From: an uncultured Lachnospiraceae bacterium
Lineage (GTDB): Bacteria > Bacillota > Clostridia > Lachnospirales > Lachnospiraceae
Assembly (NCBI GenBank): GCA_934352055.1
Contig: CAKRJY010000005.1
Span: forward strand, 1 to 64,000
Direction of reading: 5' to 3'
DNA: 64,000 nt
Numbering within the stretch: the first letter of the stretch is position 1; every line of letters starts with the position of its first letter. The notes beneath the pieces were generated by a model, which was given only the letters and a program-made list of their open reading frames with translations, was not told the DNA's origin and made no database searches. A program made the translations under genes and the position numbers. This document shows positions 1 to 7,884 of the stretch, one piece after another.

Positions 1-75
1 ATGAATACTTGTGGGACTCTCATTGGATTTTTGATGGGATGCTTGTTACTTCGCATAACCACAAGTAAAAAATAA
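1..75 (+). CDS. C-terminal tail or very short ORF at window edge
   Basis: An open frame runs from the first base to a TAA at 73-75 and encodes 24 residues with a hydrophobic stretch (residues 6-17) and a basic end. It may be the end of a membrane protein that starts before the window, or chance. No ribosome binding site can be seen because the upstream DNA is missing. I do not recognise it. Confidence 0.25.
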   Translation: MNTCGTLIGFLMGCLLLRITTSKK

Positions 76-114
76 ATCCCAGTTTGGTGAAATAAACAAG
101 AAAAGGACAGATAT

Positions 115-471
115 ATGCAAAACACATGGTATATATGGTTGGTGGTGCTTGTGTGGATATTCTTGTTTTACCTACATCGTAAGAGAAGACAAAAATCCGC
201 AGCTATCAGACATGTAAAATACAGAAAAAATTCAGAGCAAAGAAGAAAGGATATTGCAATCATGAAAGAATTGTTAAGTCGATTTATGGGAAAAGATGTA
301 TATATTAAATTATTGGATGGTCATGCGGATGGCGTGGTAAAAGAAGTGAGCGACAATGGAGTTGTGCTTGAGAACAAAGAGGGAATGCAGATTGTAAATT
401 TGGAATATGTATTGAAGGTTCGTGAGTATCCGTATAAAAATGGGAAACGAGTACTTATCTTAGATGAGTAA
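115..471 (+). CDS. Small single-pass membrane protein with cytoplasmic Sm-like/DUF6897-like domain
   Basis: The 118-residue protein begins with a hydrophobic segment (residues 5-20), followed at once by a strongly basic patch (HRKRRQK), which predicts an N-out, C-in anchor. Residues 50-118 look like a small beta-barrel domain: a helix (MKELLSRFMGK) then strands around VYIKLLDGHADGVVKEV and a repeated V-L-E pattern, as in Sm-like or YuzF/DUF6897-type small domains. The Shine-Dalgarno AAGGA at about 101-105 sits 9 bases before the ATG. The function is unknown; the domain assignment is a visual impression, not a search result. It stands alone between an edge fragment and a gene relic. Confidence 0.6.
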   Translation: MQNTWYIWLVVLVWIFLFYLHRKRRQKSAAIRHVKYRKNSEQRRKDIAIMKELLSRFMGKDVYIKLLDGHADGVVKEVSDNGVVLENKEGMQIVNLEYVLKVREYPYKNGKRVLILDE

Positions 472-583
472 CATAGGAGATATTTTTTTCCTTTTCCCAA
501 AAGGTACGCTCTGGTGAAACGGTAAGAATTTCAGTATTTTCTGCTCGAATATTTTGGGGTAGTGAAGTGCTATACTTTATACT

Positions 584-718
584 ATGGATAATGTTCTTTT
601 GACACCCCATATGGGATGGAAAGGTCTTGAAACAAGACAACGGTTGGTTTCTATTCTGGCTGATAATATAAAGAAGTACATGGAGGGAAATCCAATTAAT
701 GTTGTATCAAGTCTATAG
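584..718 (+). pseudogene. 3' relic of a D-isomer-specific 2-hydroxyacid dehydrogenase
   Basis: This 44-codon frame encodes MDNVLLTPHMGWKGLETRQ followed by a helix and ends with NPINVVSSL. That is the C-terminal end of the D-2-hydroxyacid dehydrogenase family (hydroxypyruvate/glycerate dehydrogenase type), in which the catalytic His lies in a TPH-hGW motif. A full member has about 310-330 residues; nothing upstream in any frame between 472 and 583 continues the NAD-binding domain. There is no ribosome binding site at the ATG. I read it as the remains of a gene removed by deletion, with an intact stop codon. Confidence 0.7.
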
Positions 719-832
719 TGTTTGTCGCAATACGTAAAAAATCTGTAAATCAGTATGTAGGAACGGAAAAAGTGACCACCAGATATTTGATAATAATATG
801 GAATCAGCGTATGAAACGGAGGGCGGTAAGTT

Positions 833-1069
833 ATGTTAGAGACAATCGTATATGCAATAGGATTTTTTATATTTTCTATTTTCCTTCAGTGGCTGTTACA
901 TAAGGTTAGGAAAAGCCATAATCAGGGAAATTCTGCATCATGGGTAGGAAATGAAGTGATTATTGCTGTTTGTTTATTAGGATTGATAACTAAGAATGTC
1001 AATTATTTCTCTGCATTACTTGGATTTGCCGTTGGCAATGAAGTTGGCAAAAAGATAAGCTGGCAATAG
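833..1069 (+). CDS. Small two-pass membrane protein, unknown function
   Basis: The protein has 78 residues, with hydrophobic segments at about 4-22 and 41-66 joined by a short basic loop (HKVRKSHNQ). The ATG has a good Shine-Dalgarno (GGAGGGCGG, about 819-827) 5-6 bases upstream, which is why I accept this short frame and reject the overlapping frame that starts at 718. The second segment with GLITKNVNYFSALLGFAVG resembles small membrane proteins of unknown role. It is followed after 30 bases by the DUF362 protein. No function can be assigned. Confidence 0.55.
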   Translation: MLETIVYAIGFFIFSIFLQWLLHKVRKSHNQGNSASWVGNEVIIAVCLLGLITKNVNYFSALLGFAVGNEVGKKISWQ

Positions 1070-1099
1070 AATATGCATGAAAGGAAAAGAGGGAACATC

Positions 1100-2230
1100 A
1101 TGGAAGAAACAAAAGTATATTTTACATCGTTTAAAACATCAGAACACGAGAATTTAATCCAGAAACTGCATCGTTTGATGAAACAGGCAGGTTTTGAATC
1201 GATTGATTTCAATGAAAAATACGCGGCAATCAAAATTCATTTTGGCGAGTATGGAAATCTGGCATTTCTTCGTCCCAATTACGCGAAAGTGGTGGCGGAT
1301 TATGTAAAGGAGCTTGGAGGAAAAGCTTTTCTTACAGATTGTAATACCCTTTATGTGGGAAGCAGAAAGAATGCGCTTGATCATTTGGATACGGCATATG
1401 TGAATGGTTTTTCTCCGCTGCAGACAGGCTGTCATGTGTTAATCGGCGATGGTTTAAAAGGGACAGATGAGACGATTGTTCCTATTGATGGAGAATATGT
1501 AAAAGAAGCTAAAATTGGTCATGCAATCATGGATGCAGACGTATTTATTTCTTTGACGCATTTTAAGGGACATGAGACTGTTGGTTTTGGTGGTTCTATC
1601 AAAAATATTGGTATGGGTTGTGGCTCTCGCGCAGGTAAGATGGAACAACACTGCGAAGGAAAACCAAGTGCGAATCAGAAGCTTTGTGTGGGATGTGGCG
1701 CATGCAGTCGTATTTGTGCACATGGAGCACCCGTTATTACAGATGGCAAAGCGACGATTGATCATGACAGATGTGTGGGATGTGGAAGATGTCTGGCTGT
1801 TTGTCCAAAGGATGCGATTACAGCGGATTTTGCAGATTCTGTTTCCATGTTGAATTGTAAAATGGCAGAATATGCATATGCAGTCTGCAAAGACAGACCA
1901 TGTTTTCATATTTCACTGATTTGTGATGTGTCGCCAAACTGTGATTGCCATGCAGAAAATGATATTCCAATTATTCCAAATATCGGAATGCTTGCATCTT
2001 TTGACCCGGTAGCATTAGACCAGGCATGTGCTGACCTTTGCAATAAAATGCCTGCGATGTCAGGAAGCCTGTTAGATGAAAATGAAAAGAATTTACCAGA
2101 AGAAGTGCATGCGCATTGTGGACACGATCATTTTAAGATGACGCACCCGGATACAGAATGGGAATCTTGTCTTGATCATGCACAAAAGATGGGGCTTGGA
2201 ACGAGAACGTATGAATTAGTACAGATATAG
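1100..2230 (+). CDS. DUF362-domain protein with 2x[4Fe-4S] ferredoxin module
   Basis: The 376-residue protein has a DUF362 domain at about 1-180, with the signature run HFKGHETVGFGGSIKNIGMG at 156-175. This is followed by two ferredoxin-type Cys motifs, CVGCGACSRIC and CVGCGRCLAVCPKDA, at about 194-242, and a C-terminal Cys-rich segment (CDVSPNCDCH). It should bind two [4Fe-4S] clusters and act as a cytoplasmic redox protein; the substrate is unknown for the family. I chose the ATG at 1100 over an in-frame ATG at 1073 because GGAAAAGAGGGA lies just upstream of 1100. It probably forms an operon with the 75-residue protein and the nitroreductase downstream. Confidence 0.9.
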   Translation: MEETKVYFTSFKTSEHENLIQKLHRLMKQAGFESIDFNEKYAAIKIHFGEYGNLAFLRPNYAKVVADYVKELGGKAFLTDCNTLYVGSRKNALDHLDTAYVNGFSPLQTGCHVLIGDGLKGTDETIVPIDGEYVKEAKIGHAIMDADVFISLTHFKGHETVGFGGSIKNIGMGCGSRAGKMEQHCEGKPSANQKLCVGCGACSRICAHGAPVITDGKATIDHDRCVGCGRCLAVCPKDAITADFADSVSMLNCKMAEYAYAVCKDRPCFHISLICDVSPNCDCHAENDIPIIPNIGMLASFDPVALDQACADLCNKMPAMSGSLLDENEKNLPEEVHAHCGHDHFKMTHPDTEWESCLDHAQKMGLGTRTYELVQI

Positions 2231-2245
2231 AAGGATGAAAAACAT

Positions 2246-2473
2246 ATGAGTTATTTGATTGCAGAAACAACAAAGGAAGAACGGGAGAAAATCGTTGCAG
2301 ATGCACTTGGAAATATAGAAGCAAGTTGTGACGGCTGTATGCCGGGTTTAGCAGAAATGTATCAGGATTATATTGACGGTAAGAAGGAACTTCGACAAAT
2401 CAATATGGAATTCAATGCCCGTTATGTAAAAGGTGATGATATGCCGGGAAGATCCGGGTGTATGTACTTATAG
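2246..2473 (+). CDS. Conserved small Cys-containing protein of Clostridia, unknown function
   Basis: The 75-residue soluble protein has a central CDGCMPG motif (residues 29-35) and a second Cys near the end (SGCMYL). It starts 15 bases after the DUF362 stop with AAGGATG upstream. Similar proteins are common in Clostridia and are sometimes labelled as PurH-related, but this has none of the length or domains of PurH, so I would not use that name. The two vicinal-type cysteines and its place between a ferredoxin-like protein and a nitroreductase suggest a redox or metal link, which is inference. Confidence 0.7.
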   Translation: MSYLIAETTKEEREKIVADALGNIEASCDGCMPGLAEMYQDYIDGKKELRQINMEFNARYVKGDDMPGRSGCMYL

Positions 2474-2491
2474 GGAGCAAAAGGAGAAAGC

Positions 2492-3217
2492 ATGAACGAG
2501 ATCATAAAAAGCCTTTATGACAGAAAGTCTGTACGTGTGTTTGAGGACAGACCGATCCCGGCAGACATGAAAAAGACAATCTTAGAGACGGCTGCGCAGG
2601 CACCTTCTGCCGGATGTCAGCAGTTATATACGATCATTGATGTGACGGATCAGGCGATCAAGGATGCACTGGCAGATTTTTGCGACCATCAGCCGTTTAT
2701 CGCAAAGGCAGACATGGTAGAGGTATTTTGTGCAGATTGCAAGAAATGGCATGATGCCTATATAGAGGCAGGCAGCAGCCCAAGACATCCCGGTGTGGGA
2801 GATCTCATGCTTGCGGTCACGGATGCGACAATCGCAGCGCAAAATACGGTTGTGGCGGCAGAAAGCCTTGGCATTGGATCCTGCTATATTGGCGATATCA
2901 TGGAAAATCAGAAAGACGTCGCAAAACTTTTGCATTTGCCGGACTATGTGTTCCCGGCTGCCATGTTGGTCTACGGATGGCCGACCGACCAGCAAAAGAT
3001 GCGCAAGAAACCGGAACGCTGTCCACAGGAATATATTGTGCATGAAAACACATATCGCAGTATGGATGGGGCAGAATTGCGTGGTATGTTGGCACACCAT
3101 TGTAAGCAAAGATCTTTTGATGATTGGTGCGCAGCATTCTGCGAGCGCAAATACAATTCAGAATTTGCTAAGGAAATGACAAGGTCAGTGGAAGCATATT
3201 TAAAGCAGTATCATTAA
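2492..3217 (+). CDS. Nitroreductase-family FMN-dependent oxidoreductase
   Basis: The 241-residue protein shows the nitroreductase/NfsA-like fold signatures: N-terminal YDRKSVRVFEDRPIP and APSAGCQQ (FMN phosphate contacts, residues 9-45), a central AAESLGIGSCYIGDI (about 122-136) and the VYGWP strand near 160. Family members use FMN and NAD(P)H to reduce nitro or quinone substrates; the natural substrate cannot be told from sequence. The C-terminal 60 residues hold several Cys and aromatic residues and extend beyond the core. AAAGGAGAAAGC precedes the ATG. It lies 18 bases after the preceding gene and likely shares its transcript. Confidence 0.88.
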   Translation: MNEIIKSLYDRKSVRVFEDRPIPADMKKTILETAAQAPSAGCQQLYTIIDVTDQAIKDALADFCDHQPFIAKADMVEVFCADCKKWHDAYIEAGSSPRHPGVGDLMLAVTDATIAAQNTVVAAESLGIGSCYIGDIMENQKDVAKLLHLPDYVFPAAMLVYGWPTDQQKMRKKPERCPQEYIVHENTYRSMDGAELRGMLAHHCKQRSFDDWCAAFCERKYNSEFAKEMTRSVEAYLKQYH

Positions 3218-3270
3218 AAAAGAAAAAGTGCTAGAGTAGAGGATAAGATTTTTGACAAAGGAGAATACAA

Positions 3271-3681
3271 ATGACTTTAGAAGAAGCAGTAGCATATTTA
3301 AAAGAACAGGATTTAGCCGCTATGGAAGTCGGCACTTATGAAGTGGATGGAGATTTCTACTTTATGATTCAGGAGTATGAGACAAAGGAACCGGCTGTTT
3401 GTCGTCTGGAAACACACAAGAATTATATAGACATTCAGTGGATTATTTCTGGAGAGGAAGCCATTGATACGGTAAATGCGGCAGGACTTATTGTAGAGGA
3501 AGCGTATGATGCCAATCGCGATGTGGCGTTCTGGAAAGAACCAAAGGAAATATGTCACATGGTATTATCCAATGGTTCTTACGCTATTTTGCCACCAAGC
3601 ATCGCACATAAACCGGGCATGCGCGCTGGTGAAAAGGGAATGATGATAAAAAAATGTGTAGCGAAAGTACGCGTACAGTAA
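3271..3681 (+). CDS. YhcH/YjgK/YiaL-family protein (DUF386)
   Basis: The 136-residue protein matches the YhcH/YjgK/YiaL cupin family: residues 46-60 carry LETHKNYIDIQWIIS, with the conserved His and D/Q residues, and near the end SNGSYAILPPSIAHKPGM gives the metal-site His. Members are associated with sialic acid or rare-sugar breakdown, and some are labelled as beta subunits of beta-galactosidase. There are no sugar genes beside it here, so a specific substrate is not supported. Start: AAAGGAG 7 bases before the ATG. A strong terminator follows. Confidence 0.85.
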   Translation: MTLEEAVAYLKEQDLAAMEVGTYEVDGDFYFMIQEYETKEPAVCRLETHKNYIDIQWIISGEEAIDTVNAAGLIVEEAYDANRDVAFWKEPKEICHMVLSNGSYAILPPSIAHKPGMRAGEKGMMIKKCVAKVRVQ

Positions 3682-3693
3682 TTACATCAACAT

Positions 3694-3749
3694 AAAAGGC
3701 TATATCGGATTGTGGATTTTTATTCCAGGATTTCGATATAGCCTTTTTT
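3694..3749 (+). terminator. Intrinsic terminator after the YhcH-family gene
   Basis: AAGGCTATATCG and CGATATAGCCTT form a 12-bp stem, and the right arm runs into a T-run. The 28-base loop is long but the stem is perfect. Confidence 0.85.
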
Positions 3750-3919
3750 GTATGAATCAGGGGACTTTTGGAAACATTGTTTTTTTGTGATTTTTAAAGC
3801 ATAAGTGAAAATAGGATGCAAGGGCATACAAACATGCGATATAATATAAAAGCTGGTCTTGTCTGAGAAAAAGGAAAGAGACAATGCGATAGATTAGAAA
3901 AAAGTAAAAGGATAAGAAT

Positions 3920-4687
3920 ATGAGTCGATATAGAAAAACAAAAAGAAGCAAAACGATGACAGCGGCAATGGCACTCGTTGCCCTTTTTATGGGCATGTCT
4001 GTGGGGCGTGTGGGGCAGAATATAGAAACGCAGCCAAAAGATACAAAGTATCAGGCAGAAGAACAGACGCAACAGGAAGATACCCTGCAACTGACAGACG
4101 ATCTGGAGATTCCTGTCTATGCCGGTCAGCCTTATACAGTGATCAAAGATAATGTGCCTGACTTTACGGAGGAGGAAAAGAGCTGTACAGATGCTTTTGA
4201 ATATTATGGAGATCTGGATACACTGGGCAGATGCACAGTGACGTTTGCCAATGTGTGCCCACAAACGCAGCCGGCAGAAAAAAGAGGAGCGATTGGTCAG
4301 GTGCGGCCAAGTGGCTGGCATACGGTCAAATATAATGATCTGATTGATGGAAATTATCTGTATAACCGCTGTCATTTGATTGGATATCAATTGACGGGAG
4401 AGAATGCAAATGTTTCAAATCTGATTACAGGAACACGTTATCTGAATGTAGAGGGCATGCTTCCATTTGAAGATATGGTAGACGATTATGTCGATGAGAC
4501 GGGGAATCATGTGCTGTATCGCGTGACACCGATTTTCAAAGGAGATGAACTGGTGGCACGTGGCGTGCGTATGGAGGCGTGGTCAGTAGAAGATGCAGGG
4601 ACAGGCATTTGTTTTGATGTTTTTTGCTATAATGTGCAGCCGGGCATTGTGATTGATTATGCGACAGGAGATAGCCAAAGAGAGTAA
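3920..4687 (+). CDS. Secreted or anchored DNA/RNA non-specific endonuclease (EndA/NucA-like)
   Basis: The 255-residue protein has a basic N-terminus and hydrophobic segment (residues 13-28), fitting a signal peptide or anchor, then an acidic linker and a beta-beta-alpha-metal nuclease domain. The active-site region is YNRCHLIGYQ followed by NLITGTRYLN, as in streptococcal EndA-type nucleases, where the DRGH motif is replaced by a form with one catalytic His and a nearby Asn for Mg2+. It probably digests extracellular DNA. A TATAAT box at 3840-3845 with only a weak -35 may drive it. AAAGGATAAGA precedes the ATG. Confidence 0.88.
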   Translation: MSRYRKTKRSKTMTAAMALVALFMGMSVGRVGQNIETQPKDTKYQAEEQTQQEDTLQLTDDLEIPVYAGQPYTVIKDNVPDFTEEEKSCTDAFEYYGDLDTLGRCTVTFANVCPQTQPAEKRGAIGQVRPSGWHTVKYNDLIDGNYLYNRCHLIGYQLTGENANVSNLITGTRYLNVEGMLPFEDMVDDYVDETGNHVLYRVTPIFKGDELVARGVRMEAWSVEDAGTGICFDVFCYNVQPGIVIDYATGDSQRE

Positions 4688-4786
4688 GGTATTGGTTGAG
4701 CCAAAGGGCATTTTTTGGTACAATAAAGCATAATTTGTTTTTCGTGGGAGAGAGTTGTAAATGCCATAGAAATGAGGAGAGACTAC

Positions 4787-5656
4787 ATGAAAAAAGACGT
4801 ATTACAACCCAAAAACTTTTTGATGCTGACGATTGCAGGTATGATCAATGCCTTTGGAGTGACCTGCTTTTTATATCCGGTCAATTTGTACGACTCGGGT
4901 ATTTCCGGTACTTCCATGCTGCTTGCACAGGTTACACCGGATTATTTGACATTATCTATCTTCCTTTTGATTTTAAACTTCCCATTATTCTTTTACGGTT
5001 ATAAGAAGATGGGGATATCTTTTACGGTTTATTCCATCTACGCTGTTTTTATTTATTCTATGGGCACATGGATGATTACAGATATTTTGCCGGTGGATGT
5101 GACCATTGCATCGCCTTTGGCAGAACAGGATCTTTTGCTCTGTGCGATTTTTGGCGGCTTGATTTCCGGTATTGGAAGCGGTCTGACGATTCGCTATGGC
5201 GGCGCAATTGATGGTGTGGAAATATTGGCAATTCTGTTTTCAAAGAAGCTGGGCGTGACCGTAGGAACCTTTGTTATGGGCTATAACGTTATCCTGTATG
5301 TATTTGCCGGCATGGTGATGGACAGCTGGATTTTGCCGTTGTATTCGATTATCACCTATGCAGTTGCCTTAAAAGCAGTGGACTTTATAGCGGAAGGTCT
5401 TGATAAGGCAAAATCTGTCATGATCATCACGAATCATCCGGATAATATCTGTGAAGCACTGTCAACAGAATTTGGCAATGGTATCACATTACTAGGAGCA
5501 AAAGGATACTACTCAGATAAGGAAAAGACGATGATTTATTTTGTTGTCAATCGTTTTCAAATTAATAAAGTGCGCCAGATTGTACAAAGAGAGGATCGTC
5601 ATGCGTATGTCACCATCACGGAAGTGTCGGATGTTCTGACACATGAGGATGCATAA
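4787..5656 (+). CDS. YitT-family integral membrane protein (DUF161 + DUF2179)
   Basis: The 289-residue protein has five or six hydrophobic segments in residues 10-205 (DUF161/YitT membrane part, with the glycine-rich run SGIGSGLTIRYGGAIDGVEI) and a soluble C-terminal DUF2179 domain at about 210-289 (AKSVMIITNHPDNICEAL, then VVNRFQINKVRQIV). The family is widespread in Firmicutes and its transport substrate is unknown. I place the start at 4787 because GAGGAGA lies 6-7 bases upstream; an in-frame upstream ATG at 4772 lacks such a site. Confidence 0.85.
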   Translation: MKKDVLQPKNFLMLTIAGMINAFGVTCFLYPVNLYDSGISGTSMLLAQVTPDYLTLSIFLLILNFPLFFYGYKKMGISFTVYSIYAVFIYSMGTWMITDILPVDVTIASPLAEQDLLLCAIFGGLISGIGSGLTIRYGGAIDGVEILAILFSKKLGVTVGTFVMGYNVILYVFAGMVMDSWILPLYSIITYAVALKAVDFIAEGLDKAKSVMIITNHPDNICEALSTEFGNGITLLGAKGYYSDKEKTMIYFVVNRFQINKVRQIVQREDRHAYVTITEVSDVLTHEDA

Positions 5657-5719
5657 GACCGGCAGCAGAATGGTATCTGTGTGAGAGGAAAGAATAGGAA
5701 AGACGAGGAAAAGAAGCAA

Positions 5720-6118
5720 ATGAAGCAATTTCGTGTACATCATATCATGTGTACTGATTTGTATCAGGGCTATGGTTATAGCGGGGCATTTTGTGAAAAT
5801 ATGACGGAGATGGTAACCTGGCTCAAAGAACATGCAGATGAAAAACTGTTACTGGTGAGTGACCCGGATGAGATTTGTAAAAAATGTCCCAATTTAAAAG
5901 ACGATATATTTTGCGTGGATGAAATGAACCATGTGAAAAGCAAGGATCAACAACTGTTAGAACCATTACATTTGCATGAAAAAGAGACCTATTCCTATGA
6001 GGAATTGCGGCAGCATGCAAAACAATATCTGACAAAAGAGGTTTTTGAGAAAAGTTGCAAAAATTGTCAGTGGTATAAAAAGGGCTTATGTCGTTATGAA
6101 GATTTTAAATTTTGCTAA
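5720..6118 (+). CDS. DUF1284-family cysteine-rich protein
   Basis: The 132-residue protein begins MKQFRVHHIMCTDLYQGYGY and has Cys motifs CKKCPNL near the middle and CKNCQWYKKGLC near the end, the pattern of DUF1284 (putative Fe-S or zinc binding). The ATG at 5720 has GAGGAAAAG 7 bases upstream, better than the GTG at 5681. The 3' end overlaps the phosphopantetheinyl transferase gene by 23 bases, so the two are probably translationally coupled. The function of the family is not known. Confidence 0.8.
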   Translation: MKQFRVHHIMCTDLYQGYGYSGAFCENMTEMVTWLKEHADEKLLLVSDPDEICKKCPNLKDDIFCVDEMNHVKSKDQQLLEPLHLHEKETYSYEELRQHAKQYLTKEVFEKSCKNCQWYKKGLCRYEDFKFC

Positions 6119-6767
6119 AGTACGTGTAGCACCGATTCTGGAGATAAAAACGCAGGCTGAGCAGGAAGCTGTGGAAAAGGCATACCAGGCGTTAAGTGTT
6201 ATGCGAAAGCAAAAAGCAGATGCACGAAAAAATGATAAAGCACGCAAGGAGAGTATTTTTGCGGGCTTTTTGCTGGAAGAAATGCTTAAGGAAAAAGGTG
6301 TGGAAACACCGATTGTGTATGCTTATTCCAAACGGGGAAAACCAGAGGTTTCCGGCGTGGAATTTTCTTTGTCACATTGTAAAAAATGGTGCGCCTGTAT
6401 TGTGTCGGATATGCGTGTCGGTATTGACGTTGAAATGCTGGGACGCTATCGAAAGAGTGTCGTAGAGCGTTTTTTTACGGAGCAGGAGCAAACTTTTTTG
6501 GAGAGAGAAAAGGAAGATGTCGATTTTTATTTTACGGTCTTGTGGACCTGCAAAGAGGCATTGGCAAAGTGCCTGGATCTGCCACTGCCGGAGGTGTGCA
6601 TACAGTTTGATATGCACATCTTTTTAGAAAATGTAAAAAAAGACACAGGCGTACAGCCGGTGGAACTGGGTGTGCTTTTTTATCGGGAAAAGCCGGTAGC
6701 GTTTGCGATGCAGCAGTGTACGCAGGCTGTTGCTAGTTATTGTATAGAAATTGAGAAAGAGAAATAA
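6096..6767 (+). CDS. 4'-phosphopantetheinyl transferase (Sfp-type)
   Basis: The 223-residue protein has the Sfp superfamily motifs in order: FSLSH (90-94), GIDVE (109-113, Mg2+ ligands) and WTCKEA (150-155, catalytic Glu and Lys). It should move phosphopantetheine from CoA to the serine of a carrier protein. Sfp-type enzymes usually serve polyketide or non-ribosomal peptide carriers, though some serve fatty-acid ACP; no carrier or synthase gene lies in the window, so the partner is unknown. I use the ATG at 6096 rather than 6045 because AAAAAGGG precedes it and the longer frame would lie deep in the DUF1284 gene. Asparaginase starts only 2 bases after its stop. Confidence 0.85.
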   Translation: MKILNFAKVRVAPILEIKTQAEQEAVEKAYQALSVMRKQKADARKNDKARKESIFAGFLLEEMLKEKGVETPIVYAYSKRGKPEVSGVEFSLSHCKKWCACIVSDMRVGIDVEMLGRYRKSVVERFFTEQEQTFLEREKEDVDFYFTVLWTCKEALAKCLDLPLPEVCIQFDMHIFLENVKKDTGVQPVELGVLFYREKPVAFAMQQCTQAVASYCIEIEKEK

Positions 6768-6769
6768 AA

Positions 6770-7765
6770 ATGAAAAAGATATGTATGATCGCGGTGGGAG
6801 GCACAATTGCCTCCGTAGAAACGAAGGAAGGATTGCAGCCGGAAATATCATCAGAAGAAATTTTGACCTATATTCCGGAAGTATCCAAAATCTGTCAGAT
6901 TGATACCATACAATTGTTCAATATTGATAGTACCAACCTTTATGCAAAGCACTGGAAAGCACTTGTAGAGTGTATTGAAGAAAACTATGAAGCATATGAT
7001 GGCTTTGTGGTGACACATGGCACAGATACAATGGCTTATACAGCAGCAGCATTGTCTTATTTTATTCAAAACAGCAGAAAGCCGGTTGTGATTACGGGTT
7101 CACAGATTACGATTGCTGCAGAGAATACGGACGCAAGAGATAATCTTTTGAATGCGTTTATTTATGCAGCAGACGATCATGCGTGTGGCGTCCATGTGAT
7201 TTTTGATAACAAGGTGATTTTGGGAACGCGTGCCAGAAAATCGAGAACAAAAAGTTATAATGCATTTTCCAGTATTGATTATCCGGAAATTGCAATTTTT
7301 AAAAATCATCGACTTGTTTTTTATATCGAGGAACAAAAACCGGTGGGAGAACCGCTGTTTTATCATGACTTTTCAGCACGTGTGTTTGTTTTGAAAATGA
7401 TACCCGGCATTAATCCGGAGATTTTTGATTATCTGGAAGAGCATTATGATGCGATTGTCTTAGAAAGCTTTGGTGTCGGTGGTGTTCCATATTATGATGC
7501 CTACGATTTTGAAGCGGCGATCAGCAGATGGACTGCAAAGGGAAAAGTACTGATTGTAACGACACAGGTTGCGCATGAAGGCAGCGATATGGAAGTTTAT
7601 GCTGTCGGGCAATCTATCAAGCAAAAGCTGTCTTTGATTGAAGCTTTTGATATGACAACAGAGGCAATTGTGACGAAACTGATATGGATTTTGGGGATTA
7701 CCAGAGAACCTAAAAAGATCGCTGAGATGTTTTATACACCGGTGGAAAAAGATATTTTGTTGTAA
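6770..7765 (+). CDS. ansA: Type I L-asparaginase
   Basis: The 331-residue cytoplasmic enzyme hydrolyses asparagine to aspartate and ammonia. It begins with the nucleophile motif GGTIAS (Thr12), and the second active-site motif HGTDTMAYTA has Thr85 and Asp86; a conserved Lys sits in the ARKSRTKSYNAFSS stretch. There is no signal peptide, and the length fits type I (cytoplasmic, low affinity) enzymes. It follows the phosphopantetheinyl transferase by 2 bases, so the three genes from 5720 to 7765 look like one operon without an obvious common function. Confidence 0.93.
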   Translation: MKKICMIAVGGTIASVETKEGLQPEISSEEILTYIPEVSKICQIDTIQLFNIDSTNLYAKHWKALVECIEENYEAYDGFVVTHGTDTMAYTAAALSYFIQNSRKPVVITGSQITIAAENTDARDNLLNAFIYAADDHACGVHVIFDNKVILGTRARKSRTKSYNAFSSIDYPEIAIFKNHRLVFYIEEQKPVGEPLFYHDFSARVFVLKMIPGINPEIFDYLEEHYDAIVLESFGVGGVPYYDAYDFEAAISRWTAKGKVLIVTTQVAHEGSDMEVYAVGQSIKQKLSLIEAFDMTTEAIVTKLIWILGITREPKKIAEMFYTPVEKDILL

Positions 7766-7794
7766 TATTGCACAATTTTGATGATAAAAATTCG

Positions 7795-7822
7795 TTGACA
7801 AAATCAAGTGTTGTGCTAGAAT
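7795..7822 (+). promoter_or_regulatory. Sigma-A promoter of ilvN-ilvC
   Basis: TTGACA (7795-7800), a 16-base spacer and TAGAAT (7817-7822). The 5' leader to ilvN is only about 55 bases, with a small GACAG/CTGTC hairpin; there is no T-box. Confidence 0.8.
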
Positions 7823-7884
7823 AATTTTTAAGCGTGAGACGGACAGTTGTCTGTCAGCAAATGACAGAGGAGAGATTTTAGCTT

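Noticed and set aside
718..903. A 61-codon frame starting with GTG at the end of the dehydrogenase relic
   Set aside because: Its 3' part overlaps the small membrane gene at 833, which has the proper ribosome site.
2246..2473. PurH (purine biosynthesis) identity for the 75-residue protein
   Set aside because: PurH has about 500 residues with IMP cyclohydrolase and AICAR transformylase domains, neither of which is present.
3794..4390. A 198-codon minus-strand frame opposite the nuclease gene
   Set aside because: The nuclease on the plus strand has signal peptide, motifs and ribosome site; the antisense frame has none.
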